Shown here piece by piece: positions 29,324-38,725 of a stretch of 64,000 nt of DNA; within the stretch, counting starts at the first letter, position 1; every line of letters starts with the position of its first letter. The stretch is from Helicobacter sp. 13S00477-4 (GTDB lineage Bacteria > Campylobacterota > Campylobacteria > Campylobacterales > Helicobacteraceae). Position numbers and translations under genes: made by a program. The DNA lies in assembly GCF_002272785.1 (NCBI RefSeq), contig NZ_MLAS01000001.1:62001-126000 (forward strand). The letters run 5' to 3'. The notes under the pieces were generated by a model that saw only the letters and a program-made list of their open reading frames with translations, was not told where the DNA came from and made no database searches.

Positions 29324-29803
29324 ATGCAAAAACTATTTTTAGCAATTATACTAGTATATTGCTATTTTTTGTATGCAAATCCTAAAAATGGTCTTGATTA
29401 CCTAAAAGAACAAGTCCCAATTTTAAAATCCTACTATAATCAAGTTAAATCCCAATCATTAGATAAAAACTACCCTATTTTTAGGAATAGGAAAATAATT
29501 GAACATTCTGTTTATCTTCATCTAAAAAATAAAGATAAACAAAATTTTAAAGGACAAATTGTTTTAACGCATTTTTTCCTAAAAAATTTTATTAAATATA
29601 GCAATTTTGGTGGTGTTGGAGTTGGAGGTATCTTGGTCTCAGAATCTGACGATAAGAAAGCTAAATTGCATTATTATAAATTTGATGGAAGATATTTGAG
29701 TGATTTGGAATTATTAGGTATTGGATTGGACATATATGCATATTGCATCTTGCCTGATTTTAACCAATGTATTTTATTGGGTATTGGAGAAGACTGGAAA
29801 TAA
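29324..29803 (+). CDS. Exported protein of unknown function
   Basis: A 159-residue protein I do not recognise. It begins with a signal peptide (MQKLFLAIILVYCYFLYA) and contains FKGQIVLTHFFLKNFIKYSNFGGVGVGGILVSESDDKK (residues about 75-112), a glycine-rich patch, then LHYYKFDGRYLSDLELLGIGLDIYAYC with two cysteines late in the chain (YCILPDFNQC), which could pair. It starts three bases after the lpxR-like stop and lies 94 bases before the TonB receptor start, so it is probably co-expressed with both. The start lacks a clear SD; coupling to the upstream gene is likely. Confidence 0.7.
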   Translation: MQKLFLAIILVYCYFLYANPKNGLDYLKEQVPILKSYYNQVKSQSLDKNYPIFRNRKIIEHSVYLHLKNKDKQNFKGQIVLTHFFLKNFIKYSNFGGVGVGGILVSESDDKKAKLHYYKFDGRYLSDLELLGIGLDIYAYCILPDFNQCILLGIGEDWK

Positions 29804-29897
29804 ATTATCTAAGAAAAATATATATTCTTATTTATTTATAATATATTTAAAAAAAAGTATTAATATTTTTTCTTTAGTAAAAATAAAAGGATTTTAT

Positions 29898-32081
29898 TTG
29901 AGAGAAAAAATTGCTATTTGCACAATCGCAGTATTCCAAATTCTAGGAGCAAAAGAATTTTATGAGCTGCAAAGACAAGTTACTACTGCTACAAGGTTTG
30001 AAACAGAAGTTCAAAGAGTTCCAGGTAATGTCGATATCATTGATAAAGAACAAATGTTAAAACGAACTCCTCAAAAAATAACTGATATTATCAAAAATAA
30101 TGCAGGCATTTATATCCCTAAAGATGCAGGACTTAATATTCGTCCTTCTATTATGATAAGAGGTATTACTAATGGCACTCTAGTGTTAATGGATGGAGTG
30201 ATTTTAAGCGATATGGATGGAGAGACAAGATTGCTTTCACAAATTCCTTATCAAGACATTGATAGAGTTGAAATAGTAAGGGGTCCTTTTTCTAGCCTCT
30301 ATGGGACAGGAGCGATTGGAGGTGTAGTGAATTTTATCACATCAATGCCTACAAATTTTGAAGCGAAGGTTTCTTTAGGATATGGAAATGAACTTGAAAA
30401 ACGAAAGGCTCAAAAAAACCTTTTTAGAGGTTATTTTAGCATAGGTGATACTTTTTTTGATAAAAGACTTAGGATAAAAGCAATTTATGGATTCAATACC
30501 ACACAAGGATATCCTCTAACGCCTGCTCTTATCAATCAAGCTCAATACCAATCATTAAGCACAAATGGAGTGAGTGGGTTTATTCCTTATACAGATTCTC
30601 AATATGTTGTTGGAGATATAGGCAGACAAGCTTATACAATGCAGAATGGCAGGATCAAATTAGAATATGACTGGGGAGATAAAGATACAACAATTTTGAC
30701 TTTCATGGGAGCTAATTATCTTTATAAATATACAAATATTTATTCTAATTTAACCCGAAATAAAAAAATCTTCTATGGCGGGGATGATCTATTCAATCCA
30801 TTTTTAGAAAACCCCTATGGAGGAATAGGAAATTATACAAACCTTTTAGGTTCTATTTCACACAAACATTTTTTTGAAAAATCTAGTTTGAATATCACAC
30901 TTTCAAGTGTCAATATGATTGGTCTATATAATGGTGCTACAACTTCTCCGGCTGGAATTCACCCTACTTTGGAATCAGGCTATGGAAGTATTCAAGATTT
31001 AAAGACATCAAGTAATTATTTAGACATGCTCTATGATATAGATTTTGAGAAACATTTCCTCACAATTGGCATTCAAGGTAGATTCTTGAATCTTAGCAAT
31101 AAAAGCTATATATCAGATACTTATCAGTCATTTAAAGGTACTAGAGAATATAAAAAAGGACTTGGAGCGAATACTTGGTATCTCTCTGCACTCTTTCAAT
31201 TTAATAGCAACTGGAGCAAAAAACTAAGTACAACTATTGGCACTAGATACGATTATTGGAAAATGGATAATGTGTATAACCAAATATCATCTGAGAAAAA
31301 TAATATTATTGTGCAAGGCAAAGGAGCTTTTTCTCCAAAAGCTTCACTCAATTATGAAATATTTTCAGGAACATTATTAAAATTTGAAGCAGGATCTGCA
31401 TTCAGAGCTCCAACTACAAGAGAAATGTTCAATACTCAAGCCAAATACGAATGGATTTTTAGCCCTAACCTCAAACCTGAATATGGCATTGCTTTTGACT
31501 TTGGGATTGAGCAAGATGTCCTTAAAAATGGAATTTTTAAAATCTACTATTATCAAAGTGATATTTTAGATGCCATATATGCCAAAACTCTAGGAAAAAA
31601 TACTACTACCAATAAAACCATCAAACAAAATAGAAATGCAGGTCATATACGAATCAATGGTATAGAGATAGAATATAGTCAACCCATAGCTTATAGTATT
31701 CTTATTCTAGCCAACTACACTTGGACTAATTCTAAAATGATAAAAAACTCTGCTGATCCTTCATTGATAGACAAACGATTACCCATCATACCACAACATA
31801 TGGCACATTTAATGGTATTATATGGAGAAGAAATCGGATTTTATGGTTCTTTACAAGCTACTTACCAATCTAGAGCATTGAAAGATTTTGGTGTTTGGGG
31901 TCAAAAACATACTTTTGGTAGCTATGATGAACAATTTTACTTTGATGCTAAGATTGGCTATCGTTTTATCAGTGGTTTTGATATCAATATGAGTTTTTTA
32001 AATTTCACTAATAGTCTATATTTTAATGATTACCAAGCACCAGGAGCATCATTTTATGCACAGATTTCTAAGACATTTTAA
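29898..32081 (+). CDS. TonB-dependent outer-membrane receptor
   Basis: A 728-residue receptor beginning at a TTG (29898) 7 bases after AAAAGGA, followed directly by a signal peptide (REKIAICTIAVFQILGA). The frame is open upstream to 29721, but that part overlaps the previous gene. The plug domain runs through about residue 170: VPGNVDIIDKEQMLKRTPQKITDII, IRPSIMIRGITNGTLVLMDGV, VEIVRGPFSSLYGTGAIGGVVNF. The rest is a barrel ending in an aromatic (ISKTF). The substrate is probably a ferric chelate or haem; the periplasmic binding protein overlaps its end. Neighbouring Fur control was not seen at the start. Confidence 0.9.
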   Translation: MREKIAICTIAVFQILGAKEFYELQRQVTTATRFETEVQRVPGNVDIIDKEQMLKRTPQKITDIIKNNAGIYIPKDAGLNIRPSIMIRGITNGTLVLMDGVILSDMDGETRLLSQIPYQDIDRVEIVRGPFSSLYGTGAIGGVVNFITSMPTNFEAKVSLGYGNELEKRKAQKNLFRGYFSIGDTFFDKRLRIKAIYGFNTTQGYPLTPALINQAQYQSLSTNGVSGFIPYTDSQYVVGDIGRQAYTMQNGRIKLEYDWGDKDTTILTFMGANYLYKYTNIYSNLTRNKKIFYGGDDLFNPFLENPYGGIGNYTNLLGSISHKHFFEKSSLNITLSSVNMIGLYNGATTSPAGIHPTLESGYGSIQDLKTSSNYLDMLYDIDFEKHFLTIGIQGRFLNLSNKSYISDTYQSFKGTREYKKGLGANTWYLSALFQFNSNWSKKLSTTIGTRYDYWKMDNVYNQISSEKNNIIVQGKGAFSPKASLNYEIFSGTLLKFEAGSAFRAPTTREMFNTQAKYEWIFSPNLKPEYGIAFDFGIEQDVLKNGIFKIYYYQSDILDAIYAKTLGKNTTTNKTIKQNRNAGHIRINGIEIEYSQPIAYSILILANYTWTNSKMIKNSADPSLIDKRLPIIPQHMAHLMVLYGEEIGFYGSLQATYQSRALKDFGVWGQKHTFGSYDEQFYFDAKIGYRFISGFDINMSFLNFTNSLYFNDYQAPGASFYAQISKTF

Positions 32082-33012
32082 TTTATTTTTCTTGGTATTT
32101 AATAGTTTTATTTTTGCCAACACATTAGAAATTAAAGACTTTTTTGGCACTCATATTGTTAAATTGCCAATAAAAAAGTTAGCTATTATAGGGACTTATC
32201 TAGAATTACCTGCCATGTTTAATATTTGGGACAAGGTCATAGCATTAGATAAGTACTCTTTTGATATTGATATAAATCAATGCTTCTTCAAACTCAATGA
32301 AAATAAAATCTATAAAATGGATTCTAATACATTGGGAAATATAGAAAAATTATTACAAATAAAACCTGATTTAATCATCTCAAGCATTAGGAATGCTCAA
32401 AATATTATATTTGGCAATAAAATTGGCTTAAATTTTTTATCTTTTCAAACTCATGATATTGATGCAGTCAAAAAACAGATTTTTATCTTCGCATCATTAT
32501 TTGACAAAATACCTAAGGCTAAAATAATCATTCAAGAAATGGATAGTATTTTTCAACTCATTGAAAAACAAACATCCAAAATCACTCAAAAGAAAAAAGC
32601 TATATTTGTCTTCAATAAACCCAATGTTGTTAGTGGAAAAATAAGTGTTGTAAGCGATATGCTAAACCATGCATTTGTGGATAATATTGGATCAAGATAT
32701 ATCACACATGACAGATCTGAAATTCCTATCGAAAAAATTGTAAAAGAAAACCCTGATATTATTTTTATCTGGTGGCTTAGTCATTATGATACAGAAAGTA
32801 TCTTAAAAATACCTGCCCTACAAAGTGTAAAAGCCATCAAAACCAAACAAGTTTATAAAATGCCTTCGTTTGATGGTACAGGACCTAGAGTCGCATTGAT
32901 GTCTTTGTTTGTAGCAATGAATGCTTACCCACAAAATTTTAAAAACATTAATATACAAAAAACTATAAGAGATTTTTATTTAAGGATCTATGGATATTAT
33001 ATTTGCAACTAA
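32056..33012 (+). CDS. ABC-type periplasmic binding protein, probably iron complex
   Basis: A 318-residue protein with an N-terminal signal (FNLFFLVFNSFIFA) and the class III binding-protein pattern used for ferric siderophores, haem or cobalamin: PIKKLAIIGTYLELPAMF, LLQIKPDLIISS, VVSDMLNHAFVDNIGSRY, IVKENPDIIFIWW. No lipobox follows the signal. The ATG at 32056 has AGGAG 10 bases upstream and overlaps the receptor gene by 26 bases, so the two are coupled. No permease or ATPase gene follows; the next gene is convergent fliY, so the inner-membrane partner must be elsewhere. Confidence 0.82.
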   Translation: MHRFLRHFNLFFLVFNSFIFANTLEIKDFFGTHIVKLPIKKLAIIGTYLELPAMFNIWDKVIALDKYSFDIDINQCFFKLNENKIYKMDSNTLGNIEKLLQIKPDLIISSIRNAQNIIFGNKIGLNFLSFQTHDIDAVKKQIFIFASLFDKIPKAKIIIQEMDSIFQLIEKQTSKITQKKKAIFVFNKPNVVSGKISVVSDMLNHAFVDNIGSRYITHDRSEIPIEKIVKENPDIIFIWWLSHYDTESILKIPALQSVKAIKTKQVYKMPSFDGTGPRVALMSLFVAMNAYPQNFKNINIQKTIRDFYLRIYGYYICN

Positions 33013-33032
33013 AAATATCAGCTTATCCCTAA

Positions 33033-33863
33033 TTACCCTCGAAGTTGTTCCAAACGTTCTCTTTTTGTACCAATATCAGTAATTTGCACACCAAAATTTC
33101 CATCTACAATCACAACTTCACCCTTTGCTATCACCTTATCATCAACCAAAATTTCCAAAGGATCATTAGCAAGTTGACTGAGTTCAACAACACTTCCAAT
33201 ATCCATTGAAATAACATCTTTGAGCAACATTTTTTTCTGTCCAATACGAACTTTTACATTCAATTTAACATCAAGGAGCATACCAATATTTTTTATTTCA
33301 TCTTGATTGAGCGAATGACTATGATGTATCTCTGGAGTGGCAGGTGCTTGACGAGGTTGTGTTGTTTCAAAAATATTTACAAATTGAGTTGTTGTTAAAA
33401 AGGTAAAATTAGATTGTATCGTATTGAGCACAAAAGAAAATCTATATTCTTTATCAAAAGCTCCCAAGTCAATAGGTGTGATAACAAATTGTATATCACT
33501 GCAAGAAAAATTTAATTTTGGAAGGTTTTTTTGAGAACCCAATGCTGTTGAAATAGCTCCAAATATATTAGAGTTGATTTCTTTGATAGCATCTAAATCG
33601 TCATTATCCATTTCACTCTTACTCACACCTTCTCCACCCACCATAAGATTTGCCAAAGAAGTTGCAAGCTCAACAGGCATAATCATGGCGACATTTGTAT
33701 TTAAATCACCAGATACATTAATATAAGTAATTGCATAAGGAATAGGCAATGCCGTAGCACTTGTAAAATCAGTCTTGATGTTTATAATATCAGGAGAAAT
33801 TCCAGTAAGACCTTCTATGGTTGAAATTGCTTCTTGGGTAAAAATATTTATAAAATCATTCAT
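33033..33863 (-). CDS. fliY: Flagellar motor switch protein FliY
   Basis: FliY, with FliM, FliN and FliG, forms the C-ring that sets rotation direction. The 276-residue protein has a CheC-like N-half (VNVSGDLNTNVAMIMPVELATSLANLM) and a C-terminal SpoA domain (IGQKKMLLKDVISMDIGSVVELSQLANDPLEILVDDKVIAKGEV). It lacks the N-terminal CheY-P-binding segment of Bacillus FliY. It is the last gene of a nine-gene operon that starts at aroQ and shares bases with the fliM stop (TAATG). Confidence 0.95.
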   Translation of the reverse strand: MNDFINIFTQEAISTIEGLTGISPDIINIKTDFTSATALPIPYAITYINVSGDLNTNVAMIMPVELATSLANLMVGGEGVSKSEMDNDDLDAIKEINSNIFGAISTALGSQKNLPKLNFSCSDIQFVITPIDLGAFDKEYRFSFVLNTIQSNFTFLTTTQFVNIFETTQPRQAPATPEIHHSHSLNQDEIKNIGMLLDVKLNVKVRIGQKKMLLKDVISMDIGSVVELSQLANDPLEILVDDKVIAKGEVVIVDGNFGVQITDIGTKRERLEQLRG

Positions 33864-34930
33864 TATTCCTCTTCCTCTTCTTCAATATCATTGACCTTAC
33901 TCTTTCTTTGTGCCTCAAGCATTTCAAGAATTTCTTTTGCATTATCTTTTTCAGTTTTGATAGACTCTTTTATCTTGATAGTTTTTCTATATCGCTGCAA
34001 TCCAACAGTTGCTAGGTATTTTTCTTTTCCATCAACATTCACTACTACAGTGTCATCAGCTGCCCTATCCAAACGAATAATATCACCTATACTCAAATCT
34101 AATACTTCTTTTAAGGTCAATTTAACTCCACCTAAAAACACAGAAATACCAACTCCGGCTCCACCTACAAGTGCCTGAAGCTCTTTGTTACGACTTTTTT
34201 TCGAACTAGTCTCCGAAAGGACCAAGTCTCTGCCTCCAAGCCTTGAAATAATAGTTTCAAGTGAAATAACAGGATAACATAAATTCATCATACCACTGCT
34301 ATGCCCAATAATGATCTCCATCACAACCATAATAACAATCTCATTTTGTGCAACAATTTGCACGACATTTGCACTGGATTCTTTGGCATCAACAGTTGGA
34401 AAAATCTCTGCTACTGGAGACCAAGCGTCTTTGAGTGTCTGCATAATCTGCCTGAGTATCGTATCAAGTAAATTCAATTCTATATCACTAAATTCTCTAG
34501 AATTATCATAAGGATCACCCTTCCCACCTAAAAGCCTATCTATCATAGGGAATGCAATACTTGGATTGATTTCCAAAACCCCTGTACCATCCATAGGTTT
34601 CATAGAAAATACATTGAAACTTGTTGGGCTTGGTAAACTCATCAAAAATTCTCCATAAGTCATCTGATCTACACTATGAAGTTGTATCTCAACAATACTC
34701 CTCATGATAGCAGAAATTTGGCTTGAAAGATTTCTAGCCATTTTGTCATGGATACTCCTAAAAGATCTTAATTGTTCTTTGCTAACACGATTAGGTCGTT
34801 TGAAATCATAAAGAGTAATTTGTCTTTGGTGAACAATATCATGCTTTTGGAGTATTTCAACATCTTCTTGAGCATCATCTACAACCTCAAGAAGAGCATC
34901 AATTTCTTCTTGACTCAGTATATCAGCCAT
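33863..34930 (-). CDS. fliM: Flagellar motor switch protein FliM
   Basis: The 355-residue C-ring protein starts with the conserved CheY-P-binding peptide MADILSQEEIDALLE, followed by the middle domain (PNRVSKEQLRSFRSIHDKMARNLS, MTYGEFLMSLPSPTSFNVFSM) and the C-terminal SpoA domain (LTLKEVLDLSIGDIIRLDR). An acidic tail of six consecutive glutamates closes the protein. The start lies inside the fliA end (8-base overlap), so translation is coupled to fliA. Confidence 0.97.
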   Translation of the reverse strand: MADILSQEEIDALLEVVDDAQEDVEILQKHDIVHQRQITLYDFKRPNRVSKEQLRSFRSIHDKMARNLSSQISAIMRSIVEIQLHSVDQMTYGEFLMSLPSPTSFNVFSMKPMDGTGVLEINPSIAFPMIDRLLGGKGDPYDNSREFSDIELNLLDTILRQIMQTLKDAWSPVAEIFPTVDAKESSANVVQIVAQNEIVIMVVMEIIIGHSSGMMNLCYPVISLETIISRLGGRDLVLSETSSKKSRNKELQALVGGAGVGISVFLGGVKLTLKEVLDLSIGDIIRLDRAADDTVVVNVDGKEKYLATVGLQRYRKTIKIKESIKTEKDNAKEILEMLEAQRKSKVNDIEEEEEE

Positions 34931-35627
34931 TTTTTTCTCCCAAATGTTTTCTTATCTTCTTAATGACTTCTTTGATTATTTGAGATATCCTTGATTCGGT
35001 AATATTTAAAATCCCTTTGATTTCACTCAAATTCAATTCTTCAAAAAAATACAGCTGCATAATTAACTGCTCTCTTTCTGACAATGATTTTAAAATTGTC
35101 TGGATCATATCACTCAATTCTTCTCTTTGGAGTCTTTCTAAAATACTTTCTTGTTCAATAGCATTGTATTGCTCATCAATGGGAACTAAAGTATAAATAT
35201 CAGAAGCAATTTTTGCTTCTTTGATTTTTTGAATATCTTCACCTAAAACCTCTGCTAAATATTCATTACTTGGCTCTTCTTGATTTTCATTAAAATATTT
35301 TGATACTTCAACATCTATAGATTTGATAAGTTTCCTAGAAGACCTAGAAACAATATCTAAAGATCTCAGATAATCTAACATTGCACCATTGACACGAGTC
35401 TTTGCATAACCCCAAAAAGAATCATTGATTTTATTATCATACCTCCTAGCAAGCTTAATAAGCTCTTCAGTTCCAATTGATATTAAATCATTTAAATCTA
35501 TAGAGCTAGGAACCCTTTCTTTGATACGATAAGCCATTGAACGAACTGCGGGTAAATACTGCATAGCAAGCTCATCTTGAGAATATCTGATATTTTCATC
35601 ATAGCTATATATATCTTTTTTATTCAT
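34923..35627 (-). CDS. fliA: Flagellar sigma factor sigma-28
   Basis: FliA directs transcription of late flagellar genes such as flaA. The 234 residues show sigma-70 family regions 2 (PSSIDLNDLISIGTEELIKLARRYD), 3 and 4 (SLSEREQLIMQLYFFEELNLSEIKGILNITESRISQIIKEV, the -35-binding helix-turn-helix). Its ATG overlaps the preceding membrane-protein stop as ATGA and its end overlaps fliM. Position between flhG and fliM matches H. pylori HP1032. Confidence 0.96.
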   Translation of the reverse strand: MNKKDIYSYDENIRYSQDELAMQYLPAVRSMAYRIKERVPSSIDLNDLISIGTEELIKLARRYDNKINDSFWGYAKTRVNGAMLDYLRSLDIVSRSSRKLIKSIDVEVSKYFNENQEEPSNEYLAEVLGEDIQKIKEAKIASDIYTLVPIDEQYNAIEQESILERLQREELSDMIQTILKSLSEREQLIMQLYFFEELNLSEIKGILNITESRISQIIKEVIKKIRKHLGEKNG

Positions 35628-35956
35628 TTTTTATCATTTGATGATTTATTTTCTAAAAAATCTGCATTTTGTATATATCGACGAATATTTATGGCTTCTC
35701 TTTCTCTAATATCAAATTCTTTATCAAAAAACTCAAGTCTTTTATCAATCCTAGTTTTATTAAAAAAAGTTTGATTTGTTTCGACAAACCAAATATAAAC
35801 AGAAGAACAAAAAAGTATTATCAAATAAAAACCCAAAGTAGAAAAAAGAGTACAAAAAAATATTGTTTCAGGATTATCAAACTTCGCCAAAGCAAATACC
35901 AAACCCAAAAAAAATCCAAAAACAACCGATAAATTAATGAAATTATTTGGCTTCAT
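35624..35956 (-). CDS. Small membrane protein of the flagellar operon (HP1033-like)
   Basis: A 110-residue protein with two predicted membrane spans (FINLSVVFGFFLGLVFALA and ETIFFCTLFSTLGFYLIILFCSSVYIWF) and a charged C-terminal tail that would lie in the cytoplasm. I do not recognise a domain. Position between flhG and fliA matches the small HP1033 gene of H. pylori. The four-base overlap with fliA and 9-base gap to flhG make it a real part of the operon; a role in flagellar regulation is only inferred from location. Confidence 0.75.
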   Translation of the reverse strand: MKPNNFINLSVVFGFFLGLVFALAKFDNPETIFFCTLFSTLGFYLIILFCSSVYIWFVETNQTFFNKTRIDKRLEFFDKEFDIREREAINIRRYIQNADFLENKSSNDKK

Positions 35957-35965
35957 TTGTTTTCC

Positions 35966-36832
35966 TTATAAATAGCCCAAAATCCTCTTGAAAAAACCCA
36001 TAAAATTTTCTTTAGGAACATCAAGCATATTTTGTTCCACTTTTGAAAGAACTGTTTTGGTAATTTGCCTCATATCTGATGAAAAATTATTCAAAGGTTC
36101 TACCTTACATAAAAGCTCCCGATATTTTGTCGATCTTTTTACTGCATTATTATTATAAAGACAACCCAAAAGTTCTAAATTCAATTGTGGTAAATTTTTA
36201 GAAGCAACATTTTTAATTTTATTGAAAACATTCAAACCTTCTTTTTGAGAACTTGCCATATTAATAATAAGGAAAATTTCTTTTTTAAATTTAGAATTAA
36301 TCTTAATAGTTGCATAAGCATCTGTTATTGCAGCAGGATCAGGAACTGTTACAACAATAATATAATCACTAGCATTCAAAAAGGCTTGGGTCGCCTCTCC
36401 TATTCCTGCCCCCGTATCAATAATCATATAATCCAAATCATCAAGAATCCCATCATCTTGGACAAACTCATTTAAAATATCTTCATTAGCATATTTTAAT
36501 ATCTCATCACCACTATCACCAGGCACCAAATACAATCCCTCTTCAATCAAATAAACAACTTCATCAAATCTAGCCTCTCCTTTTAAAGCATGCAAAATAT
36601 TTTTATTGGTTTTAATACCAAAAATTAAATCTAAATTAGCTAATCCAATATCAGCATCAAAAACCCCTACTTTATAACCCATTCTAGAAAGCGTATATGA
36701 AAAGTTTGCACTGATAGTTGATTTACCTACACCACCCTTACCACTTGTAATCGCAATGAACTTTGTTTTACCTTTTTTTTTCGCAGGTAAGGTAGTTTTC
36801 ATCAGATTATCTAAATAACCAGCTTGATTCAT
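35966..36832 (-). CDS. flhG: MinD-like ATPase FlhG, flagellar number control
   Basis: FlhG (YlxH/FleN) limits flagellar number and influences FlhF and motor assembly. The 288 residues have the deviant Walker A (TSGKGGVGKST), ADIGLANLDLIFG, the DYMIIDTGAGIG switch and a C-terminal amphipathic stretch (FMGFFKRILGYL) for membrane binding. The N-terminus contains the QAGYLDNLM segment resembling the FlhF-activating peptide of FlhG proteins. The start overlaps the end of flhF (ATGA). Confidence 0.95.
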   Translation of the reverse strand: MNQAGYLDNLMKTTLPAKKKGKTKFIAITSGKGGVGKSTISANFSYTLSRMGYKVGVFDADIGLANLDLIFGIKTNKNILHALKGEARFDEVVYLIEEGLYLVPGDSGDEILKYANEDILNEFVQDDGILDDLDYMIIDTGAGIGEATQAFLNASDYIIVVTVPDPAAITDAYATIKINSKFKKEIFLIINMASSQKEGLNVFNKIKNVASKNLPQLNLELLGCLYNNNAVKRSTKYRELLCKVEPLNNFSSDMRQITKTVLSKVEQNMLDVPKENFMGFFKRILGYL

Positions 36833-38232
36833 TTGCTTATCCGATTAGGATTTGAAAATCCATCCAACATACAATCAACTAAATAATCATTAGTTGCCAC
36901 CAATAAATCAAGTGGAACTTCTTGTCCCACAGATAGATAACTAACTGGTTTTTTGCTTTCATAAACTAAAGAAAATAAATTCCCTAATCCTTTGCTCTCA
37001 TCAAGCTTACTGAAAATCAAAGTATCAATATCAAGCTCACCAAAAGCAGTATAAATATCTTTTAAATCTTCATATTTTGTCGTAGCAGACAATACTAAAG
37101 CAATATCAATTTTATAATCATTATTGATGAATTTTTTTAACATATTTATTTTTTGTTTATCATGCTGAGAATGTCCGGCAGTATCTACTAAAATATAATC
37201 ACAATAACGCAAAGTATCAATTTCCCTCAAAAAATCTTCTGGCTCAATCACAGTCTCTATACTAATTTTCATCTTTCTAGCATACCAAGTAAGCTGTTCT
37301 AAAGCTCCTATCCTATAAGTATCTAGTGTAATAATACCCACTTTGTATTTCTTGTCGAGCATTTTTGAATACCGTGCAGCCAATTTTGCTAATGTGGTTG
37401 TTTTACCAACTCCTGTAGGACCCACGAGCATAATAATTTTTTTTGTACCCATATCCAAATGTTCACTACGACAATAAATCATTTTGCGCAATACTTCTCG
37501 AAAATAACGTTTTACAGTTAAAGAATTTTCTCTCATTTTTAATGGCATAAGTTCTAGACTAAGTTTCATGATCTCATCTAGATGGATTTTATTCATACCA
37601 CTATTTTTAGCCAAACGATATATCTCTGCAAATTCTTGAGGAATTTGCAGAGTATCACTACCAGGTTTTTTCTCATCCCAAAACATATTCTGTATCAATT
37701 TGATTTTATCATTAATTTTATCTAATTCTGTCTTGATTTGTTTGAGTTCCTTAGTATCGTTTTGTTGGTGCATAGCCTTTTCTTCTTGCTTATGTATTAA
37801 TTTATTTTCTAATCTTGTATCGAAATTTTTTGAAATTTCTGGAACAATTAGAGATTTTTTAATTTGCTCTCTAGAAGACTGTCCTGTTATTTTGCTAATC
37901 TCTTTTACAGCATCAGAAAGTTGTATTGTGACATCATCATCAAGCAAAATTTTTTGATTTTTTTTCTTTTTTTCCATATTCTTTTCTAAAATATTATCCA
38001 ATCGTTTTTGAATGCTATTTTTAGATACTTGATCCTGAATCTGTGGTGCTTGGTATTCTTGAATCATTTCTTCATTTTCAACCGCCACAACAATTTCATA
38101 AAGACCAGGTTGAGTCATTGTTTTTTTTCTGATTTCCTTAGTCTTAACAACTAGAGCTTCTTCGCCGTGCTTACTCTGAGCAATTTTAAGGGCTTCTGCA
38201 GCCGTTTCCCCACCATAAGTATAAAGTTTCAT
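36829..38232 (-). CDS. flhF: SRP-family GTPase FlhF, flagellar placement
   Basis: FlhF marks the cell pole for flagellar assembly and, in Helicobacter and Campylobacter, is needed for sigma-54 flagellar gene expression. The 467 residues start with YTYGGETAAEALKIAQSKHGEEALVV, have a low-complexity basic linker (about 70-180), an N domain and a G domain with MLVGPTGVGKTTTLAKLA, DTYRIGALEQL, LVDTAGHSQHD and FSKLDES. ATGA overlaps link it to folK and flhG. It and Ffh share the GTPase fold, and the SRP RNA gene also lies in this window. Confidence 0.97.
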   Translation of the reverse strand: MKLYTYGGETAAEALKIAQSKHGEEALVVKTKEIRKKTMTQPGLYEIVVAVENEEMIQEYQAPQIQDQVSKNSIQKRLDNILEKNMEKKKKNQKILLDDDVTIQLSDAVKEISKITGQSSREQIKKSLIVPEISKNFDTRLENKLIHKQEEKAMHQQNDTKELKQIKTELDKINDKIKLIQNMFWDEKKPGSDTLQIPQEFAEIYRLAKNSGMNKIHLDEIMKLSLELMPLKMRENSLTVKRYFREVLRKMIYCRSEHLDMGTKKIIMLVGPTGVGKTTTLAKLAARYSKMLDKKYKVGIITLDTYRIGALEQLTWYARKMKISIETVIEPEDFLREIDTLRYCDYILVDTAGHSQHDKQKINMLKKFINNDYKIDIALVLSATTKYEDLKDIYTAFGELDIDTLIFSKLDESKGLGNLFSLVYESKKPVSYLSVGQEVPLDLLVATNDYLVDCMLDGFSNPNRISK

Positions 38233-38714
38233 TTCCGTCCCTTTGGGGTTAAATATTCTAAAAATAAAGGAATCAATACCGATTCTCTCTTATTCCATTT
38301 TTCATGTGGTATTTTAAGATAAGGATGCTTTAAAATCAAATCATTAAAGAAAATTATATCAATATCCAGTGTTCGAGGTGAATTTTTAAACTCTCTTTTT
38401 TTAGATCGACCAAATCTTCGCTCAAGATAAAATACAAGCCTAAATAAATCAACTATTGACAAATTTGTTGAAAGAGTCATAGTTGCATTATAAAAATCCT
38501 TTTGATTTTCAAAACCAAAAGGAGGATTTTTATAAATAGGAGAAGAAGAAAGTATAAAAAAATGCTTATTGAATGCAAACCATCTCCAAAGACTCTCAAA
38601 ACGTCGCTTACAATCACCAATATTCCCACCTATTCCTAATAAAACAGTATTTGAAAAAGTAAATGAAGAAGATGCTTTATAAGGGAAAAAATGAGAAAAA
38701 TATAAAGCCCTCAT
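38229..38714 (-). CDS. folK: 2-amino-4-hydroxy-6-hydroxymethyldihydropteridine pyrophosphokinase
   Basis: FolK transfers pyrophosphate to 6-hydroxymethyl-dihydropterin in folate synthesis. The 161-residue enzyme has LLGIGGNIGD near residue 25, SSPIYKNPPFGFENQKDFYNAT, the metal-binding RTLDIDIIFF and PHEKWNKRESVLIPL. The first roughly 20 residues extend beyond a standard FolK. It lies between pepQ-like and flhF genes with a four-base overlap to flhF, the same order as H. pylori HP1036. Confidence 0.95.
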   Translation of the reverse strand: MRALYFSHFFPYKASSSFTFSNTVLLGIGGNIGDCKRRFESLWRWFAFNKHFFILSSSPIYKNPPFGFENQKDFYNATMTLSTNLSIVDLFRLVFYLERRFGRSKKREFKNSPRTLDIDIIFFNDLILKHPYLKIPHEKWNKRESVLIPLFLEYLTPKGRK

Positions 38715-38725
38715 TTTATCGCAAC

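Noticed and set aside
29721-29897. Upstream extension of the TonB receptor frame
   Set aside because: It overlaps the preceding gene by 80 bases, has no SD and would put the signal peptide inside the protein.
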